From assembly GCF_016612535.1 (NCBI RefSeq), contig NZ_JAENXS010000001.1:3435501-3499500 (forward strand): a stretch of DNA of 64,000 nt. The letters run 5' to 3'. Made by a program: the position numbers and the translations under genes. Position 1 is the first letter of the stretch. Every line of letters begins with the position of its first letter. The DNA comes from Bradyrhizobium diazoefficiens (GTDB lineage Bacteria > Pseudomonadota > Alphaproteobacteria > Rhizobiales > Xanthobacteraceae). Positions 9,755 to 17,614 of the stretch are shown in pieces. The notes under the pieces are model-generated. The model saw only the letters and a program-made list of their open reading frames with translations, was not told the DNA's origin and did no database searches.

Positions 9755-9825
9755 AGGCTAATTAGTGCGACCGTGATCGTCACCATCCTAGGAATGTACG
9801 CAGTGCCATCCGCTCTTCCCACTGG
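9755..9825 (+). pseudogene. Relic of an ABC permease N-terminus behind SBP1
   Basis: Just downstream of SBP1 the plus strand codes SATVIVTILGMYAVPSAL, which aligns with VTAAVTILGLLYAVPFALLAG at the start of the permease that follows SBP2 (38528). The similarity is also visible at base level. The rest of the permease is missing. This shows that SBP1 once headed the same operon layout as SBP2. Confidence 0.6.
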
Positions 9826-10002
9826 CGGGCGCCCGCTATATTGCTGCGATAAACTGATAAAAAAGCCGATCAGCTGCTTCGCCACATTGCTGAATTGCCT
9901 TTCGGACCGCATCTTTTACAGATGCTGTATTTTCTGAGCGGTACAAATTAGACTGTAACTTGTTGACTACACCCACAATCTGGCTGTTTCGAGGGGAGTG
10001 CC

Positions 10003-10869
10003 ATGACTACGAGCTTCATGGTCGACGATCTAACGGTTTATCGCATCATCGAAAGGGAAGGAGTCTCCTTGCCGGCGCGCGATATGTTCCCCGATCTTAC
10101 GCCTGAACTGCTCGTCGAAAACCGGAGCTGGATGCACCCGACGGCGCTGACGAGCGAGGACATTCTCATTCTATGCTGCCAATCCTACGTGGTGCGCACT
10201 CCGCACCACACAATTCTGATCGACACTTGCATCGGCAACGACAAGCAGCTCCCTCAATACCCGACTTGGCACATGCAAACCAGCGACAGTTATATGCGCG
10301 GGCTCGCGGTCCACGGCTTGACAGTGGGTGACATTGATTATGTCGTTTGCACACATTTACATATCGATCACGTGGGCTGGAACACTCGCCTTGAAAATGG
10401 GCGCTGGATACCCACGTTCCCAAACGCGCGATATCTATTCACGAAGCAGGAATACGACTATTGGTCCGCTGAGAACGACAAGGAGCGGAGAAATTCGTTC
10501 ATGGAAAGCGTCCTTCCGATAGTAGAGGCGAACCGAGCGGACCTCGTCAGCAACACGCATCAACTCGGCGATCATGTCCGCTTTCTGCCAACGCCAGGCC
10601 ATACGCCGGATCATGTCGCCATCTGCCTTGGACGCGGACACGACCATGTCGTGATTCTCGGCGATCTGATGCATTCGCCGCTGCAGATGCGCTATCCAGA
10701 CATCAGTCCTTATTTCGAACACGACAAAGCGCAGTCGAATGCATCTCGAAGGGACCTGCTCACTCGCTATTGCGAAACCTCGACCCTCTGCTGTACGATA
10801 CATTTTCCATCGCCATCGGTCGGTCGTATCAAGCATTGGGGCGACGGCTTTAGATTGGAAACGAATTGA
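10003..10869 (+). CDS. MBL-fold metallo-hydrolase (lactonase-like)
   Basis: A 288-aa metallo-beta-lactamase-fold protein. The metal-binding motif H-x-H-x-D-H is intact as THLHIDHVGWN (His118, His120, Asp122, His123). It is followed by PTPGHTPDHVAI (third His ligand), VILGDLMHSPLQ (bridging Asp) and, near the C-terminus, IHFPSPSVGRI (last His). This arrangement is found in quorum-quenching lactonase-like and related hydrolases, where water attacks a lactone, ester or other bond at a two-metal centre. No signal peptide, so cytoplasmic. It stands alone between SBP1 and a convergent Crp-type regulator. The substrate is unknown, and homoserine-lactone cleavage is only a possibility. Confidence 0.9.
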   Translation: MTTSFMVDDLTVYRIIEREGVSLPARDMFPDLTPELLVENRSWMHPTALTSEDILILCCQSYVVRTPHHTILIDTCIGNDKQLPQYPTWHMQTSDSYMRGLAVHGLTVGDIDYVVCTHLHIDHVGWNTRLENGRWIPTFPNARYLFTKQEYDYWSAENDKERRNSFMESVLPIVEANRADLVSNTHQLGDHVRFLPTPGHTPDHVAICLGRGHDHVVILGDLMHSPLQMRYPDISPYFEHDKAQSNASRRDLLTRYCETSTLCCTIHFPSPSVGRIKHWGDGFRLETN

Positions 10870-11143
10870 ATTGAGGGGGAAACGCTCGAACGTTAGATCA
10901 TGCGCTTCCCCAGATGCACATTGTAAAGTCCCTTCGCGAACGCTGCTGCGCTCGCTCTTTCGCTCTTTCGGCCGCATGGTTGGAGAGACAGGATCGCGTC
11001 CAAGTGTTTCCTTAATCCAGACATGACGCCATCGGCAGCCCGAGGAACCTGAAGCGGCCAGCTGTAGCGCCTCAGCATCTACATCGCAGCCGAAACGAAT
11101 GCAGCCGCCAAGCCCGATCTGGCAAGGAACGCTTGGTCACTTG

Positions 11144-11923
11144 CTAAAGTAGCGGCCCCATAGCTGAACTTGTGGATTCACACGCAGCATACGCGCCTGA
11201 GATAAGCTTGTAGCAGCTGCATGCCTTCTGTTCGAGGCACTTGCGTTCGTCGAGCTGCAAAACACCACGCATCTTGCGGATTAACCTTTGTTCTTCGAAC
11301 CGAATTAGCGTCTCCGTCACGCTGGCGCGGCGTAAACCTAAGGCCGACGAAAGATAGTCATGGGTAATTGGAAGCACATCAGCATCAACAGCATCGCTTG
11401 CTAAGCAAATCCAGCACGCGAGCCGCTTCTCGCGATTGTGTCGGACGCCGCATAATCCGGCCTGAGCAGAATGCAAGCTCAGCGCTTGAATATATCGCGA
11501 GAGTTGCTCTCGGATCCGGGGCCGGTCGTTGATCACTCGACGCAGATCCTCAACCCGAATCCTATGCGCGCTTCCCGGGAAAAGCACCACAGATTGATGC
11601 GTCGAAAGATGCCCCCCCAGCAATGACGAAGCGCCGACTGCGCCATGATATCCTATCACCGCCGTCTCAAGAATACTTCCCGCCGCGACAATTCTCAGCG
11701 AAACCAGACCCGACTCGATGAAATAAGCGTAATCTAGTGACTTTTTAGGCTCATGCAGAACCATTCGCTCTCTTAGCACGATTGGCTCAAGGAACTCTCC
11801 CAATGCAGCTAGATCTTGCAGAGGGATTCGCGCCAAAATGGAATTTTTCACGAAAGATCGCGTGCTTGGACGCGCGCTGCCAGGCCATGGGAGCGTCGGT
11901 AGGCTGTTCAGTTCGTGGGTCAC
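11144..11923 (-). CDS. Crp/Fnr family transcriptional regulator
   Basis: A 259-aa protein with an N-terminal cyclic-nucleotide-binding-like beta-barrel (about residues 30-145; FIESGLVSLRIVAAG and VIGYHGAVGASSLLGG). A C-terminal Crp-type winged helix follows (about 165-225; ITHDYLSSALGLRRASVTETL). There is no Fnr-type N-terminal cysteine cluster. Scattered Cys residues sit at the C-terminus (EQKACSCYKL), so oxygen sensing by an iron-sulfur cluster is not suggested. It is the type common in rhizobia as FixK-distant regulators. It faces the MBL-fold gene tail to tail, and its target is not evident. Confidence 0.9.
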   Translation of the reverse strand: MTHELNSLPTLPWPGSARPSTRSFVKNSILARIPLQDLAALGEFLEPIVLRERMVLHEPKKSLDYAYFIESGLVSLRIVAAGSILETAVIGYHGAVGASSLLGGHLSTHQSVVLFPGSAHRIRVEDLRRVINDRPRIREQLSRYIQALSLHSAQAGLCGVRHNREKRLACWICLASDAVDADVLPITHDYLSSALGLRRASVTETLIRFEEQRLIRKMRGVLQLDERKCLEQKACSCYKLISGAYAACESTSSAMGPLL

Positions 11924-12321
11924 ATCATCCGACTCGATCTAGGGCCCTGAGCCATTTGAAAGGTTCAACACTGAGGAAAAAGGCGCCCCATAAGGAGCGG
12001 CCAGTGTTTGCCCGTCGCGGGAGGAAGATGACGACGAACAATTCGACCAAACTTATCGAGTAACCAGTGGCCTTAGAACCTCGATAAAGCCGCGCGCAGG
12101 TCAGTCGACAAAAGAAGACATAGGAGGCTGCATTCGTGGCCAGTTGACTGGCGCACTTTGCGATCGGCAAGCACCCGACAACATAGAGCTCTACACGATC
12201 AACGCCTGCAGCCGAGTGCCGTGTCGCATCGTGCATCTTCGGTAGAACTGCGTCCATTTTTGAAGAATCCCATCAATCATTGGTCGCTTCAAATATGCTG
12301 CTAACCGTGAACGGATTCGCG

Positions 12322-12830
12322 TTACCGTTTGGTACCGGAAACGCGTTGCCCGTCTTGATGCCTGAATTGTCGAATTTGAACGTCGACAAACGATATGAGG
12401 TCTGCTCGCAGTTTTCTCGCAAGTCCCCGGCTCAGGCTGGCCATACACGTCTTTCTTTGCGGCAATTCCGCCGGATTTCTGCAAGCGACGAATTTGCAGC
12501 GCCCAGATTCGATGTAGAAACCAGCCGCAATGCCGTCGAATCGACGGGCCTTGAGCCTAACTGAACTGTGCTGAATTCTGTTACGACCAAATCTATCTTG
12601 GTATTTCCAAGTGGCGCGAATGCCGCCTTCAGGCCCATCCACAGACTGACCCTCTTCCGTCGGCATCTACAAAGCCGCCAAGGTGACTGGTCAAAGATAC
12701 CAAGGGTCACTTTCCCGATTTCCAGCGCTAGAGCCAAGGCATCTCGCGTATGCCGACTAAACCCTTGAGCGCCAACGCTATCGAAACGAGTGCTGCCTTA
12801 TTGTCGTCGGATATGCTCTTTTCTGATTGC
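12322..12830 (-). pseudogene. Dead EhuB-like solute-binding protein gene (fourth SBP copy)
   Basis: Minus-strand pieces in different frames match the SBP family. KAALVSIALALKGLVGI (near 12800) has signal-peptide character. GKVTLGIFDQSPW then KAAFAPLGNTKIDLVVTEF (12550-12710) are the first ligand lobe, and RRFDGIAAGFYIESGRCKFV (12460-12520) is the hinge region. The gene breaks into several frames and lacks most of its second lobe. The VTEF and GFYI.. wording is closer to classical EhuB than are the three intact SBPs. Its upstream region on the minus strand carries a variant of the same promoter element. Confidence 0.75.
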
Positions 12831-12861
12831 TATACCCAACCATTGTATATAATGTATGGCA

Positions 12862-12879
12862 GGTATATCGGCATGTCAA
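12862..12879 (-). promoter_or_regulatory. SBP-type promoter element of the dead SBP gene (minus strand)
   Basis: On the minus strand TTGACATG (12879-12872) is followed after five bases by ATACC (12866-12862). This is one base shorter than the spacing at the three intact SBP genes. It lies upstream of the dead SBP gene and about 130 bp ahead of the divergent M24 hydrolase, so it could also act on that gene. Confidence 0.5.
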
Positions 12880-13009
12880 GAAGAAGTGTCGGAAGCCAAG
12901 CCTACTGCCGTTTGAATTGGATCCTCTTCAAGAGGGTTCAAGAACTAAGGGCGCGACCTCAGGGCATGGCTCGTTAAGTGCAATTGATGAGATTGATGGA
13001 GCAGTAAGA

Positions 13010-14182
13010 ATGTCGGATGCGATACCTTCTTGGCCGGGCGAGACTGAAATAAGCTTCAGGATCTCGCGCCTGAAGGAGAACATGGCCCAGGTACCTCTGG
13101 ATGCGCTCGTCATTACTTCTCAACACAACTTCGAGTATTATACTGGTCACCGCACCCTATTCTGGCTCTCTGACACGCGTCCTCTGCTGGCGATCGTTAG
13201 GCGTGATAAGCCTGGGATTACGATCATCATCAATAGCGGCGAGCAGCGCAACGCATATTGCGGTCGCAATGCGGATGTGCATCGGGTCTTCTATAACGGG
13301 TTTACGGAAGTAGCACTCGATGCTGCCGGAGACTTTTTGCGCGGGCTCCCGAATGGAGCTGCAATTGGTTTTGACTACGGCCGCGATATGTTCGGTCGCG
13401 GATCACTAAGTCTTTTCGATGTTCTTCGCGGTGCGCCCAATCACTTTCAGCTCACGGATGCCGCCGACCTAATTTGGCGCCAGCGTTTGATAAAGAGTGA
13501 GCATGAGCTGGATGCAAAGCGACGGGCCTGCAATATCGCGACTAGCGCATTCTTCGACGGATTGGCCGACCTCCGGCTCGGGATGAGCGAGTACGAGTTC
13601 GGACAATCGCTCAAGCAGCGAATGATTGGACTTGGTGCAGACAGCGTTGATTGGTTGCCGGTCCGCTTTGGGCGAGGCGGTCAGAGCTATGCACAGCCCA
13701 ATGGGGACACCAAACTTCAAAACGACGACTTTGTCTGGGTCGACATGGGTGCTCGTCGCGCCGATCAGATCAGTGATCTGAACCGCGTGGCCAAGGTCGG
13801 TAGGGCGACGCCAGAGCAAGAGGAGACGTACGAGTTTGTGAGAAACGTCACCCTTCGCCTAGCAGACGGGATCCGACCGGGAATGACGGGCCATGACGCC
13901 TACGCGCTGTTCGATCAGCTCTGGTCTGTCAGAAAGCACTCAGGTCGTCTCGCCATAGCGGGACGCGTAGGACATGGTTCGGGGATCGCATTGACGGAGC
14001 CGCCATCCCTGATGGCCGGTTCGGCGGAGATCATCTTGGAAGACATGGTCTTACATGTGGAGCCGAAGCTGGAGGCTGCCGCTGGCGTGTTTCAGATGGA
14101 GGAAGTTTTCAGGGTTACGCCAAGCGGTCCCGAGTTTTTGAGCACGGCGTCACCAGCAAAACTACCCGTAGTCGAACTTTGA
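13010..14182 (+). CDS. M24 family hydrolase/aminopeptidase-like, DoeA/EutD (ectoine hydrolase)-like
   Basis: A 390-aa M24 (pita-bread fold) protein with an N-terminal creatinase-like domain (ALVITSQHNFEYYTGH..) and a catalytic C-terminal domain. Candidate metal ligands are visible in order: the Asp in WVDMGARR, the Asp in ISDLNRV, the His in GRVGHGSGIAL, the Glu in LHVEPKLE and the Glu in QMEEVFRV. ATG 13010 is chosen because GGAG lies 8 bases upstream and conserved homology begins there. A longer frame upstream (from 12827) would run through the regulatory DNA. The next gene is a DoeB-type deacylase. In ectoine-degrading bacteria this exact pair opens the ring (DoeA) and removes the acetyl group (DoeB). 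The assignment rests on that pairing, and proline-peptidase activity remains possible. Confidence 0.85.
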   Translation: MSDAIPSWPGETEISFRISRLKENMAQVPLDALVITSQHNFEYYTGHRTLFWLSDTRPLLAIVRRDKPGITIIINSGEQRNAYCGRNADVHRVFYNGFTEVALDAAGDFLRGLPNGAAIGFDYGRDMFGRGSLSLFDVLRGAPNHFQLTDAADLIWRQRLIKSEHELDAKRRACNIATSAFFDGLADLRLGMSEYEFGQSLKQRMIGLGADSVDWLPVRFGRGGQSYAQPNGDTKLQNDDFVWVDMGARRADQISDLNRVAKVGRATPEQEETYEFVRNVTLRLADGIRPGMTGHDAYALFDQLWSVRKHSGRLAIAGRVGHGSGIALTEPPSLMAGSAEIILEDMVLHVEPKLEAAAGVFQMEEVFRVTPSGPEFLSTASPAKLPVVEL

Positions 14183-14333
14183 AGTCCTCGCCCAAAACCA
14201 TCTTATCCCGCTCGCTTACGCTGCGCATGCAGCCGGTGGGGCCGACTGTTGACGCATCTGTCAGCTTTGTCGCACCGGTTGCGAGAGCGCAGCGCAAACC
14301 CTGCCGTGCGCAACCAATTGCTGCGAGAGCTCG

Positions 14334-15338
14334 ATGAAAAGCCGTGTCTGGACCACGATCGATTTTGATGCGCGGGGAATTCAATCCGATTTCGCCCGCG
14401 TTCCATTCTCCTCCGATATCTCCGCCTACGGCTGGATTCCGGTTCCGATGCTTTGCTTCAAGGGTGGTGAGGGACCCACGGCGCTTTTGACCGCGGGAAC
14501 CCACGGCGATGAGTATGAAGGTCAAGTCACGCTGCGCAAGCTAGCGCGAGAACTTTCGAAGACGGAACTTCGCGGTCGGGTAATTATTCTGCCCGCCCTT
14601 AATCAGCCAGCGGTATGGGCGGGCCGTCGCAACTCGCCTCTTGATGGAGGCAATCTCAACCGCGTCTTCCCAGGCAACCCCGAGGGGGGGCCTACAGCGA
14701 TGATTGCACATTATGTCGCTACAGAACTGTTCCCGCTCGCTGATTTGATTATCGATCTGCATTCGGGCGGAAGCTCGCTCGACTACTTGCCCGTGGCGCT
14801 GGCCCGCCCCGGCCGCACTGAGGGCGAAGTCGAAGCCATCCGGCATCTCCTCAAAAGCTTCGCTGCGCCCTATAGCGTCGTGACAAATGGTGCGGCTGGC
14901 GGCGCGGGCGCGACCCTCTATGCGGCAGCCGAACAGCAGGGCATTCCGGCCCTCACCACCGAACTGGGCAGTGGTTCGACACTGTCCGAGACAGGTCTTG
15001 CGATCGCCGAGAGCGGTCTGCGTCGCGTACTGCGCGACTATGGCATAGCGCCCACAATTGAGGCCCCTCAGGCGCCAGCGACACGCCTTGTCCGATTTAT
15101 CGGGCAAGCTGGTACGATCTATTCGCCGTGCGACGGCCTTTTTGAGCCCTTTGCCAAGCCCGGTGAGAAAGTCGCTGCTGGCCAAAAGGCCGGATGTGTT
15201 CATCGCTTAGATGACGCACTGGCGCAACCGCTTGAACTCACGTTTGCCGAAGGGGGGGTCGTGACCTTCCGACGCTTTCCAACGCTAACCTCTACGGGCG
15301 ACGCACTATTTGGCCTCACGACTGAGGCGGAGAGTTAG
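14334..15338 (+). CDS. Succinylglutamate desuccinylase/aspartoacylase family deacylase, DoeB/EutE-like
   Basis: A 334-aa zinc deacylase of the AstE/AspA (M14-related) superfamily. The zinc motif THGDEYEGQVTL (His and Glu ligands) lies at residues about 59-70 and the third ligand is in IIDLHSGGSSLDYLP. A catalytic Glu candidate lies in TTELGSGSTLS. A C-terminal barrel (GTIYSPCDGLFEPF..) completes the fold. Members cleave N-acyl groups from amino acids, and DoeB removes acetate from N-acetyl-2,4-diaminobutyrate. The gene starts 151 bp after the M24 gene on the same strand. With the M24 gene and the upstream aminotransferase and aldehyde dehydrogenase it makes up a full ectoine-type route on paper. 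Confidence 0.88.
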   Translation: MKSRVWTTIDFDARGIQSDFARVPFSSDISAYGWIPVPMLCFKGGEGPTALLTAGTHGDEYEGQVTLRKLARELSKTELRGRVIILPALNQPAVWAGRRNSPLDGGNLNRVFPGNPEGGPTAMIAHYVATELFPLADLIIDLHSGGSSLDYLPVALARPGRTEGEVEAIRHLLKSFAAPYSVVTNGAAGGAGATLYAAAEQQGIPALTTELGSGSTLSETGLAIAESGLRRVLRDYGIAPTIEAPQAPATRLVRFIGQAGTIYSPCDGLFEPFAKPGEKVAAGQKAGCVHRLDDALAQPLELTFAEGGVVTFRRFPTLTSTGDALFGLTTEAES

Positions 15339-15426
15339 GACAGGGGCAAGGTTAGGCGCGCATGCCCCGATCAGGTGTGTCGATCGTTAAACTCGCAATT
15401 GCGAGTGGATTCAGCAAGCCTCATTC

Positions 15427-16843
15427 GAGCTATCACCGAAAGTTGGTGACGGCGGGAATCGGGAAGGCGGCATATCGTGGGGGTGCTTGACGCCTCCACT
15501 TCTCCACCGAAGGAGCGATATGCCGTGTCCAAAGATAACATCATCAAGCTGATTCAGCCAGGAACCGTCGCCGATCAACTCACAGAAGTCTTGCGTAGCG
15601 GGGCACGCGCCCTTCTCGCCCATGCGGTCGAGGCCGAGGTCGAGGACCTTCTCGGCAAGCATGCCGATTTGAAGACCGCGGACGGCCACCAGCGCATCGT
15701 CCGCCACGGTCACCTGCCGGAGCGGGAGGTGATGACCGGTATCGGTCCGGTCGCTATCCGCCAGCCGCGTGTGCGCGATCGCGAGGCGGACGCCTCCGAT
15801 CCCGACCGCATCCGGTTCTCTCCGGCGATCCTGCCACCCTACACGCGGCGTTCGAAGTCGATCGAGACGCTGCTGCCGATCCTTTACCTGAAGGGGATCT
15901 CGACTGGCGACTTCTCGGAAGCGCTGGCTGCGCTGCTCGGCAAGGATGCCGCCGGGTTGTCGGCCTCCGCGATCGGTCGCCTGAAGGATGGCTGGCTCGA
16001 CGAGCACACCGCGTGGCAGAAGCGCGATCTGTCGGCCAAGCGCTACGTCTACATCTGGGCCGATGGCATCCATCTGGAGGCGCGGCTCGAGGACGCAAAG
16101 CAGTGCATCCTGGTGCTGATCGGAGCGACGCCGGAAGGCCGCAAGGAACTGGTCGGCTTCACCGATGGCGCCCGCGAAAGCGCGCATGACTGGCGCGGTC
16201 TGCTGCTTGATCTGAAGCGCCGTGGGCTCGACGCGCCTCCGCGGCTCGTCATCGCCGATGGCGCACTCGGCTTCTGGAAAGCCGCCGGCGAGGTCTGGCC
16301 GAAAACGCGCGAGCAGCGCTGCTGGGTGCACAAGACTGCAAACGTGCTCGCCAAGCTGCCGAAGAGCCAGCACCCAAAAGCCAAACGCGCGTTGCAGGAG
16401 ATCTGGATGGCCGAAACGAAGGTCGCCGCCGGGCTGGCGTTCGATGCCTTCATCGAGAGCTACGCGCTGAAATACGAGAAGGCGGCCGACTGCCTGAGCA
16501 AGGATCGAGACACGCTGCTCGCCTTCTACGACTTCCCGGCCGAGCACTGGAAACACTTGCGGACGACCAACCCCATCGAAAGCACCTTCGCCACCGTGCG
16601 CCACCGCACGATCCGATCGAAGGGTTGTCTGTCGAACGGGACCGCGCTCGCGATGGTCTTCAAAGTGGTCGAGGGCGCACAGAAAAGCTGGCGCCGTCTC
16701 GATGGCCACAACCAGTTGCCAAAACTCGTTCTCGGTGTGACATTCAACGATGGGATCGAGGTCATCGCCAAGCCGGCCGACCGTCAGCCCATAACCGCCG
16801 CCGCCTGACCGGCACCGCCGTCACCAAAATTTGGCGATAGCTC
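15427..16843 (+). mobile_element. IS256-family insertion sequence, intact, with 9-bp target duplication
   Basis: The element is 1417 bp. Left end 15427 begins GAGCTATCACCGAAAG. The right end, read inward, begins GAGCTATCGCCAAATT, and both continue TTGGTGACGGCGG, giving imperfect ~29-bp terminal inverted repeats. The flanks are a perfect 9-bp direct repeat GCCTCATTC at 15418-15426 and 16844-16852. The single transposase gene is uninterrupted, so this looks like a recent and possibly active copy. It sits in non-coding DNA downstream of the deacylase gene. Confidence 0.95.
15525..16808 (+). CDS. IS256-family (mutator-type) transposase
   Basis: A complete DDE transposase of the IS256/Mutator family, about 427 aa from GTG 15525, which has AAGGAG nine bases upstream. 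The frame also opens at GTG 15477 without a good Shine-Dalgarno. Diagnostic stretches are YVYIWADGIHLEARL (first catalytic Asp), VIADGALGFWKA (second Asp) and the QRCWVHKTANVLAKLP signature. The catalytic Glu region TTNPIESTFATVRHRT follows. It catalyses cut/copy transposition of the surrounding 1417-bp element. Confidence 0.96.
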   Translation: MSKDNIIKLIQPGTVADQLTEVLRSGARALLAHAVEAEVEDLLGKHADLKTADGHQRIVRHGHLPEREVMTGIGPVAIRQPRVRDREADASDPDRIRFSPAILPPYTRRSKSIETLLPILYLKGISTGDFSEALAALLGKDAAGLSASAIGRLKDGWLDEHTAWQKRDLSAKRYVYIWADGIHLEARLEDAKQCILVLIGATPEGRKELVGFTDGARESAHDWRGLLLDLKRRGLDAPPRLVIADGALGFWKAAGEVWPKTREQRCWVHKTANVLAKLPKSQHPKAKRALQEIWMAETKVAAGLAFDAFIESYALKYEKAADCLSKDRDTLLAFYDFPAEHWKHLRTTNPIESTFATVRHRTIRSKGCLSNGTALAMVFKVVEGAQKSWRRLDGHNQLPKLVLGVTFNDGIEVIAKPADRQPITAAA

Positions 16844-17011
16844 GCCTCATTCCTCGAAAGCGGCCGCTGGTTGATACATCGGGAGGCCTCTGGCCTGCGA
16901 CCAGCACTGCAGACAAGAGTTGAGCTTTGAGGATGGATCAAGCATGCGCCTGCTCGCCGTTAGTGGAAGCGTAAGCGTAGCTCTGCGGCCCTTTTGAATC
17001 GCGCTTGACGT

Positions 17012-17614
17012 CTATTTTGTTCGCGTGGCGTGTCGCCGCGGTTTCCATGTGTCGGACAACGCGTTGACGGCGGCCTCGAGGGCCTTCCGGTCGATCACGT
17101 TGGGATCGAACCGCTCCGGGCCCCAGCGGCGCATATTTTCGCGCTCCGGATGAGCAGGGTCGCTGATGGCGTCGAGGTATTCGGCATAGCCTGGCGCACC
17201 ACCGACGTCTTCCGGAGGACAACGACCGGCGGCCTCGAGCAGGAAGGGCATGCCCTCCGTCGTGGTGTTGTCGAACCATTTTTCGAGCTTGATCACGTGA
17301 TCCCAGCTGTCGCCGAAGTCATAGAGATAGTGGATCGTCTTGGCGCCGGTCTCTCGAACGATATCGCAAAGCCGCGCTTTACGGGCATCCATGGGCTGGT
17401 GGCCGTAATCATTGTCGGGGTCGGGAATCCCCCAATGTGCCTCACCAGCGAAGAACTCGAAGAGGTGACTGTTCGTCCAGCCGAATGCCTCCTGAAGCGT
17501 CAGATGCAGCCGATCAAGGCGCAGCGTGAGCGGCACGACAAGGCGACGCATCACCTCCGGTTTTACGTCCTTGAGGGTCACCTTGATCCGGACCGCGGTC
17601 GTGTTCAGGCTCAT
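17012..17614 (-). CDS. pRiA4b ORF-3-like protein, passenger gene of IS66 copy 1
   Basis: A 200-aa protein of the plasmid pRiA4b ORF-3 family (PF07929). Hallmarks include RIKVTLKDVKPEVMRRLVVP, LHLTLQEAFGWTNSHLFEF, YLYDFGDSWDHVIKLEKW and a CPPEDVGGAPGYAEYL motif. Its ATG overlaps the tnpC stop in an ATGA arrangement (17611-17614), so it is translationally coupled to the transposase. The function of this family is not established. Its presence inside the terminal repeats in every related copy in the window argues that it moves with the IS and may serve transposition or its control. Confidence 0.9.
   Translation of the reverse strand: MSLNTTAVRIKVTLKDVKPEVMRRLVVPLTLRLDRLHLTLQEAFGWTNSHLFEFFAGEAHWGIPDPDNDYGHQPMDARKARLCDIVRETGAKTIHYLYDFGDSWDHVIKLEKWFDNTTTEGMPFLLEAAGRCPPEDVGGAPGYAEYLDAISDPAHPERENMRRWGPERFDPNVIDRKALEAAVNALSDTWKPRRHATRTK

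Noticed and set aside
9719..9937. A 72-codon ORF after SBP1 as a small new gene
   Set aside because: Its recognisable part is a permease N-terminal relic and the remainder has no pattern, so it is treated as a fossil.
12827..13009. N-terminal extension of the M24 protein
   Set aside because: It would translate the operator region, lacks family homology, and ATG 13010 has a proper ribosome-binding site.
15411..16709. A 432-codon open frame on the minus strand
   Set aside because: It lies opposite the IS256 transposase, crosses the IS end, and is rich in Arg/Pro/Gly as expected of an antisense frame in GC-rich DNA. No family resemblance.
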